Source: Bacteroidota bacterium
GTDB taxonomy: Bacteria; Bacteroidota; Bacteroidia; Flavobacteriales; Flavobacteriaceae
Assembly (NCBI GenBank): GCA_024278565.1
Contig: JAJRSY010000047.1
Span: 1-6,643, forward strand
Direction of reading: 5' to 3'
DNA: 6,643 nt
Shown piece by piece: positions 1 through 3,871 of this stretch (positions within the stretch are counted from its first letter, which is position 1; each line of letters opens with the position of its first letter). Under the pieces are notes generated by a model. The model did no database searches. It was not told the DNA's origin and was given only the letters and a program-made list of their open reading frames with translations. A program made the translations under genes and the position numbers.

Positions 1-94
1 CATCTAAAACCCTTGACAGCCCTGTGCAGGTTGTTAATTGGGTTGAACTAATTAAATAGTCCATATAAAGCTCTTTCAAGTTATCAACAGCCAT
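1..94 (-). CDS. IS transposase, N-terminal fragment (DDE type, IS4/IS701-like), runs off the left edge
   Basis: Reading leftward from an ATG at 94-92 gives 31 open codons, starting MAVDNLKELYMDYL and continuing ISSTQLTTCTGLSRVLD. The pattern 'NLKELYxDYLISS...TGLSRVLD' resembles, from memory, the N-terminus of Bacteroidota DDE transposases of the IS4/IS701-like group, in which it precedes a helical DNA-binding region. The catalytic DDE residues would lie outside the window. An in-frame TAA just upstream (codons ATG AAT TTG TAA) rules out a longer start, and an A/G-rich AAAAAAGAGAT sits directly before the ATG. Family assignment rests on a short peptide and is moderate. Whether the element is intact cannot be seen. 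It faces away from the lipoprotein gene at 285. Confidence 0.6.
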   Translation of the reverse strand, partial: MAVDNLKELYMDYLISSTQLTTCTGLSRVLD

Positions 95-284
95 ATCTCT
101 TTTTTACAAATTCATGCATTATTTTTGCGTAAGGTCAGTTAATAACCTAACCCAGAATAGTGATAGTTGTTCTATTGCACATGTTTCTGTGCAGTTCATC
201 GAAAAGAATGATGGGGCTCATACACTTCGCCTATATTTATCGTTACGTTAGAACCCAAATCTAATTGTAATAAACCTACTTATA
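95..284. other. Intergenic region between transposase and lipoprotein gene; probable IS end inside
   Basis: This 190-base stretch has no convincing ORF. It must contain the outer end of the insertion sequence whose transposase starts at 94; the segment around 126-150 (TGCGTAAGGTCAGTT and following bases) is a candidate for that end, but the partner inverted repeat and any target duplication are outside the window. A short inverted repeat, TGCACA (176-181) with TGTGCA (188-193) around a 6-base loop, has no T-tract and is not an obvious terminator. The rest should hold the promoter and 5' leader of the gene at 285. No Shine-Dalgarno is visible before that gene, only an AT-rich leader, which is usual in Bacteroidota. 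Confidence 0.5.
232..239 (+). promoter_or_regulatory. Weak candidate -7 promoter element for the lipoprotein gene
   Basis: TATATTTA matches the Bacteroidota -7 consensus TAnnTTTG at all fixed positions except the last. It would place transcription start around 245, giving a leader of roughly 40 bases before the ATG at 285. No clear TTG is seen at the -33 spacing, so this is only the best candidate in the gap. Confidence 0.25.
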
Positions 285-1922
285 ATGAAAAAAGTCTCCC
301 TATTATTTTTAGCTACGGCATTTGCCGTGTCATGTAGTGATGAAACTACAGTGTACCAAGACAAGCTTCAAGACGATATTGTACTTGAAGACAGCGAAGC
401 GAAGTTGCTCAGCAGTGTCAACTATGACAAGGCCGGTGTGCTTGATATCTTCGACGAGAACAATGCATCTGGCAAGTCTTCAAAAAATTCAGCAGAGGAA
501 CAAGCCGGTGATTACCCATTGACCTTGATAGCACAGATCAACCCACCAACACGTTCGGGTTATGCCCCACTAACGGCCTCGCATGTAGATGTTGTGGGTG
601 ATTATGCCTATGTGGCCTACAATACCGTTGAAGATGGTTATGCAGGTGCGATTGACATCATTAATGTAAGCAACCCGAACAGACCGAGGGTTACATCCAG
701 ACTGTTTTACCTAAATGCCGATGTCAACTCCATAAAATATGAAAATGGTTATGTATATGCAGTTGGTGGCGTTGATTCAGAAACTTCGGTACGGGCAACC
801 TCGAATTCATTTGTGGCCAAAATTCCCGTTTCCGGTGGAAGGCTTGATATCAGTTCTATTGCCTACGGTTTTCAAGAAGGGTATAATGCGACCGATATTG
901 TTATCTCAGATAATAAGGTGTTGGTTACGAGTGGTAGAAACGGATACTTGGTATCATATAATAAAAGCACGGTTGCTTTGGAAAACGAGGTTTCGTTTGA
1001 TGATTTACGTTCAGTAGCTGTTAATGGTGATAAAATTGCTGTGCTTGATGCAAGTAGTGGAGTGAAGCTATTGAATCAAAATTTTGATGTTACTGGTGCT
1101 ATTGCAATTGATTCTGATTTTGGAGTCAATACCAAACGTACGCTTGATTTTGTCGGTGATAATATTATAGTATCTGAAGGCTCGAAAGGTGCTGGGGTAT
1201 ACGACGCCTCCGGTGCTTTATTGGAGTACATTCCTATTTTTACAAATCCTAACACTGGGGTGGCAGACCAAGATGTTGTGACCAATGCGGTGGCAACAAA
1301 TGACAACGTCATTCTTATGGCAAATGGTGGGGCCGGACTTTGCCTGTCGGAGGATAATGGAAACAATGCCGATCTGGTCGGTATCATTGAGCTCGAATCT
1401 TCAATAAACTATGTAGCCTCAAAAGGAGATTATATTTTTGCCGCTGCTGGCAGCAATGGTCTACAGATCATTAAATTGAACAGGCCCGATGAAAATTTGG
1501 CGGCGCAATGCGCAACTAGTCCTGCTTATTCAGGTAGTGCCCGTTTGATCGTGAATGAAGGCGAGACGTTTGCCTATAGAGGTTCGAAAAGATTCAATAC
1601 AATTAAAGTGAACGGTGGGTTATTGCTATGCGGTTCTTGGACCTCTAGAAATTCTGTTGATATCTATACCAATGCCCTGTTTGAAATGAACGGTACCTTG
1701 GTAGTTGGTAGAAACCATAAAAGAAGAAAAATAACTGTTGGTCAAGGAGCTACTTTCAGAGTGGAAGGAAACCTGACTATTTACGGTGATTTGGTATTGG
1801 AAGATGGTGCGACTATTGACTTTGTTGGTAACAGCTCTGTGGTCAACATATTCGGACGAGTTGTAAAATCAGCATCTGCTGTTGTCGAAGGCGATTTTGA
1901 AGATGTTCAAAACAAATTCTAG
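285..1922 (+). CDS. Probable surface lipoprotein: LVIVD-type beta-propeller with C-terminal beta-repeat domain
   Basis: This is a 545-residue exported lipoprotein. A signal peptide (MKKVSLLFLATAFAVSC) ends in a lipobox with C17 as the lipidated cysteine. The residues after it, S18-D19-E20, resemble the acidic lipoprotein export signal of Flavobacteriia, which suggests the outer face of the outer membrane (inference). Residues about 25-75 form a polar linker. Residues about 80-405 carry repeated beta-strand units of the LVIVD type, for example GAIDIINVSNPNRPRV at 121-136 and GDYIFAAAGSNGLQII at 381-396, as in beta-propellers. From about 418 to 535 a different region of short G/N-rich strands appears (NGTLVVG, EGNLTIYGDL), like a beta-solenoid. 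Three further cysteines (C353, C409, C449) might form a disulphide. No catalytic motif is recognised, so the function is unknown; binding or adhesion is a guess. The ATG is the natural start because it directly begins the signal peptide. The gene ends 20 bases before a shared terminator. Confidence 0.85.
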   Translation: MKKVSLLFLATAFAVSCSDETTVYQDKLQDDIVLEDSEAKLLSSVNYDKAGVLDIFDENNASGKSSKNSAEEQAGDYPLTLIAQINPPTRSGYAPLTASHVDVVGDYAYVAYNTVEDGYAGAIDIINVSNPNRPRVTSRLFYLNADVNSIKYENGYVYAVGGVDSETSVRATSNSFVAKIPVSGGRLDISSIAYGFQEGYNATDIVISDNKVLVTSGRNGYLVSYNKSTVALENEVSFDDLRSVAVNGDKIAVLDASSGVKLLNQNFDVTGAIAIDSDFGVNTKRTLDFVGDNIIVSEGSKGAGVYDASGALLEYIPIFTNPNTGVADQDVVTNAVATNDNVILMANGGAGLCLSEDNGNNADLVGIIELESSINYVASKGDYIFAAAGSNGLQIIKLNRPDENLAAQCATSPAYSGSARLIVNEGETFAYRGSKRFNTIKVNGGLLLCGSWTSRNSVDIYTNALFEMNGTLVVGRNHKRRKITVGQGATFRVEGNLTIYGDLVLEDGATIDFVGNSSVVNIFGRVVKSASAVVEGDFEDVQNKF

Positions 1923-1942
1923 TCGACCTGTACAAAACTAAA

Positions 1943-1988
1943 AAAAAGAAAAAGCCCAGATGACAGTTCATCTGGGCTTTTTCTTTTT
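1943..1988. terminator. Bidirectional intrinsic terminator between convergent genes
   Basis: A perfect 21-bp inverted repeat (arms 1943-1963 and 1968-1988) surrounds a 4-base loop, CAGT. The GC-rich core, AGCCCAGATGA paired with TCATCTGGGCT, is flanked by A-rich sequence on the left and T-rich sequence on the right, so each strand yields a hairpin followed by a U-rich tract. It lies 20 bases after the stop of the lipoprotein gene and 33 bases after the stop of the leftward thioredoxin gene, so it can end both transcripts. Confidence 0.93.
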
Positions 1989-2021
1989 AAAGTAAGCTTA
2001 TGAAGTTTGGCAATGTGGAAA

Positions 2022-3152
2022 TCAATTCAAAAGTTCAGCTACCTTCTTCTCTAATTCAGCCCCTCTTAAGTTTTTAGCAACGATGATTCCGTTTTCGTCC
2101 AAAAGAAATGCCGCTGGTATAGCATCAACATTATACAATTTGGCAATGGGATCGTTGAAATATTGAACATGTGAAACGTGGTTCCAGGTCAGGCCGTCAT
2201 CTTTAATCGCCTTTTTCCAGTCCTCTGCTTTTTTATCCAAAGAAACACCTATAATGTTCAGCCCCTTGTCATGATATTTCTTGTATACCGCTACCACATT
2301 GGGGTTTTCAGCACGGCAAGGTCTGCACCATGCCGCCCAAAAGTCTACAAGGGTGATTTTACCCATCATATCCTTTAAGGCCAATTGTTCGCCATTGACC
2401 CCTGGCGCCTTGAATTCAGGGGCTTGTGCCCCAACTTCAGTACTTTTTGATTTTTCTGCCTTTTCTTTCAAGCCCTCTAATTGCCCCGATATTTTCTTGG
2501 CAATACCCGTTTCTTTCATTTCTGGGGTAATGGCATCATACAATGCCTGTATTTCATCAGCGGGAACCAATCTAGACGCAATCGCTTTGTCTAAGAGAAG
2601 TACTGAAATCAAGGCGTTTGGGTTTTCTTTGATATAACCCAGTTCAAAATTCTCGTACTCTTCTTGTAAATCCTTCATTTCATCGCCCAATGAAGTGATG
2701 GTTGCTTCATCTTTGTTTTCATTGGCTTTTTGCAAATCTTGTTGAATTGACATAGCTCTTTTTGAAATAGCCTGTGATTTAATAATATAATCGGCAAAAA
2801 TATCGTTCTGCGGGGTGCCTTTCACCTTGGCAAGACCTAAACTGTCTTTTTGAGCGTTTAGTTCTATTTCACCGTTCTCAAGTACAACGGCAGTATAGCC
2901 TTGTAGTTTATCCACAAAAACATAGTGAAGTTCAGGTACGCCGGCCTCACCGGTAAAAACAAATTCCCCGTTTTCTATGGTTGCGGTATCGACATCGATG
3001 GGTTGTCTGTTTTCGCCCTGTTTTCTAAGAAAAACCTGGGTGCCGTTTTCTAACTCCCCGGTCAGGTTACCGGTGATGGTGTAGCCTTCTGGCTTTTGAT
3101 TACAAGCGATTATAGTAAAGACTATGGATAAGGATAAAATAATTCTCTTCAT
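2022..3152 (-). CDS. TlpA/ResA-type thioredoxin-fold lipoprotein with N-terminal DUF4369
   Basis: This is a 376-residue thiol-disulphide oxidoreductase predicted to be anchored in the envelope and to act in the periplasm. The signal peptide MKRIILSLSIVFTIIAC ends in a lipobox with C17 lipidated; the following NQKPEG is not acidic, unlike the other lipoprotein here. Residues about 23-115 fit DUF4369, a beta-rich domain commonly fused to this family in Bacteroidota (YTITGNLTG..., VFLRK). Residues about 120-235 are helical and charged. Residues about 240-376 form the AhpC/TSA-TlpA thioredoxin fold: APEFKAPGVNG at 244-254, the active site WCRPC with C276 and C279, and the cis-proline loop IPAAF with P346. 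Length and domain order are typical of the family. Its partner is unknown; reduction of cytochrome c apoproteins or of other envelope disulphides are the usual roles. The gene has its own promoter upstream and shares the terminator at 1943-1988. Confidence 0.93.
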   Translation of the reverse strand: MKRIILSLSIVFTIIACNQKPEGYTITGNLTGELENGTQVFLRKQGENRQPIDVDTATIENGEFVFTGEAGVPELHYVFVDKLQGYTAVVLENGEIELNAQKDSLGLAKVKGTPQNDIFADYIIKSQAISKRAMSIQQDLQKANENKDEATITSLGDEMKDLQEEYENFELGYIKENPNALISVLLLDKAIASRLVPADEIQALYDAITPEMKETGIAKKISGQLEGLKEKAEKSKSTEVGAQAPEFKAPGVNGEQLALKDMMGKITLVDFWAAWCRPCRAENPNVVAVYKKYHDKGLNIIGVSLDKKAEDWKKAIKDDGLTWNHVSHVQYFNDPIAKLYNVDAIPAAFLLDENGIIVAKNLRGAELEKKVAELLN

Positions 3153-3172
3153 TGTTCTATTTTTTTCTTCAG

Positions 3173-3180
3173 CAAATGTA
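3173..3180 (-). promoter_or_regulatory. Bacteroidota -7 promoter element for the thioredoxin-like gene
   Basis: On the minus strand these bases read TACATTTG, a full match to the TAnnTTTG -7 consensus of Bacteroidota sigma factors. It lies 20 bases before the ATG at 3152, predicting a leader of about 15 bases. The -33 region has no TTG, only T-rich sequence. It sits downstream of the terminator at 3199-3236, which supports independent transcription of the thioredoxin-like gene. Confidence 0.6.
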
Positions 3181-3198
3181 GGTATATATAGAGAGAAT

Positions 3199-3236
3199 AA
3201 AAAAAGCCCTTAACATTTGTTTATCAAGGGCTTTTT
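3199..3236 (-). terminator. Intrinsic terminator of the beta-barrel gene
   Basis: Arms 3201-3211 (AAAAAGCCCTT) and 3226-3236 (AAGGGCTTTTT) pair perfectly over 11 bp around a 14-base loop. On the minus strand the hairpin is followed by seven Ts (complement of 3199-3205). It begins 20 bases past the stop codon of the gene at 3257-3775 and precedes the promoter of the next leftward gene. Confidence 0.88.
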
Positions 3237-3256
3237 GTACAATGAAGAAATAGACC

Positions 3257-3775
3257 CTAAAACTGATAGCGGATGCCGAGGGCTACATCGAAATCGAACT
3301 TATTGTCGAAATTCTTATATCCCAACACTCCAATTTCAGGTCGTATATCCAAAGAAATCACCAAGGGCATATCAAAATTGCATTCAACACCAATATCGCC
3401 TGCGACAAAAACGAAGAGGCCTCCATCAAGTTCTTGGGCTATATTTGGGTTGTTGGGGCTGGGTATGGGCTCGAAACTTGCACTGCCAGCACCACCGCCA
3501 AAACCATAGTACCAGTTAAAAATACCATCAATTGAATATACTGTTTGATAAAGGGCGGTTAGTTTGACAGCATCAAATTGACGACTGTCGCGGTACCCAA
3601 GATCCAATTCTATACGGCCGTAGCGCCCGATTGCCTTTTGATATGAAATCTCTGCCCCAAAGCCGTCACTATCGCCTAACCTTAGTCCAAGTGCATGGTT
3701 TGAGATTTCTTGGCCTTGTACTGTTGTAGCAAGGGCCATGAGCATGGTGAAAGCTATTAGTTTAACTGTTTTCAT
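3257..3775 (-). CDS. Small outer-membrane beta-barrel protein, function unknown
   Basis: This 172-residue protein starts with a signal peptide (MKTVKLIAFTMLMALATTVQ, with cleavage probably near G21-Q22). The mature part alternates polar and hydrophobic residues with many aromatics and glycines: GLRLGDSDGFGAEISY, RIELDLGYRD, FNWYYGFGGGAG, and it ends in GIRYQF. The terminal phenylalanine is the usual signal for insertion by the BAM complex. This is the pattern of an 8-stranded OmpA/OmpW-like or 'outer membrane beta-barrel' protein, and the size fits. No ligand or enzymatic motif is recognised. The open frame extends 20 codons further upstream to an ATG at 3835, but the internal ATG at 3775 directly starts the signal peptide and is preferred. 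It has its own terminator and is divergent from the dehydrogenase gene. Confidence 0.82.
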   Translation of the reverse strand: MKTVKLIAFTMLMALATTVQGQEISNHALGLRLGDSDGFGAEISYQKAIGRYGRIELDLGYRDSRQFDAVKLTALYQTVYSIDGIFNWYYGFGGGAGSASFEPIPSPNNPNIAQELDGGLFVFVAGDIGVECNFDMPLVISLDIRPEIGVLGYKNFDNKFDFDVALGIRYQF

Positions 3776-3818
3776 AAGTTCTTTAGTTTGTATTACTATA
3801 AATAAATGGGCGATTGTA

Positions 3819-3826
3819 TATCTTTG
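3819..3826 (+). promoter_or_regulatory. Bacteroidota -7 promoter element for the FAD/Fe-S dehydrogenase gene
   Basis: TATCTTTG is a full match to the TAnnTTTG -7 consensus. Transcription would begin near 3832, leaving about 40 bases before the proposed TTG start at 3872. The nearest upstream TTTG (3787-3790) is about 28 bases away, too far for a standard -33 element, so only the -7 half is supported. The leftward barrel gene must have its promoter in the same 96-base divergent gap, but no consensus -7 element for it is seen. Confidence 0.55.
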
Positions 3827-3871
3827 CCCTCGCAATGAAAACTTGATTTGCCGACCAAAAATTGTTTCAAC

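Noticed and set aside
176..193. 6-bp inverted repeat TGCACA/TGTGCA as a terminator or operator
   Set aside because: The stem is short, there is no T-tract and no second copy was seen; chance occurrence is likely.
1076..1387. 103-codon leftward open frame inside the lipoprotein gene
   Set aside because: It is antisense to the propeller coding region, with Ser/Pro/Thr-rich composition and no start signal.
2178..2637. Rightward open frames opposite the thioredoxin-like gene
   Set aside because: They are antisense to the conserved WCRPC-containing domain and show no protein-like features.
3776..3835. N-terminal extension of the barrel protein (20 extra residues from the ATG at 3835)
   Set aside because: The extension MRGQRYTIAHLFIVIQTKEL is not needed and would bury the clear signal peptide that begins at 3775. 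It also covers the divergent promoter region.
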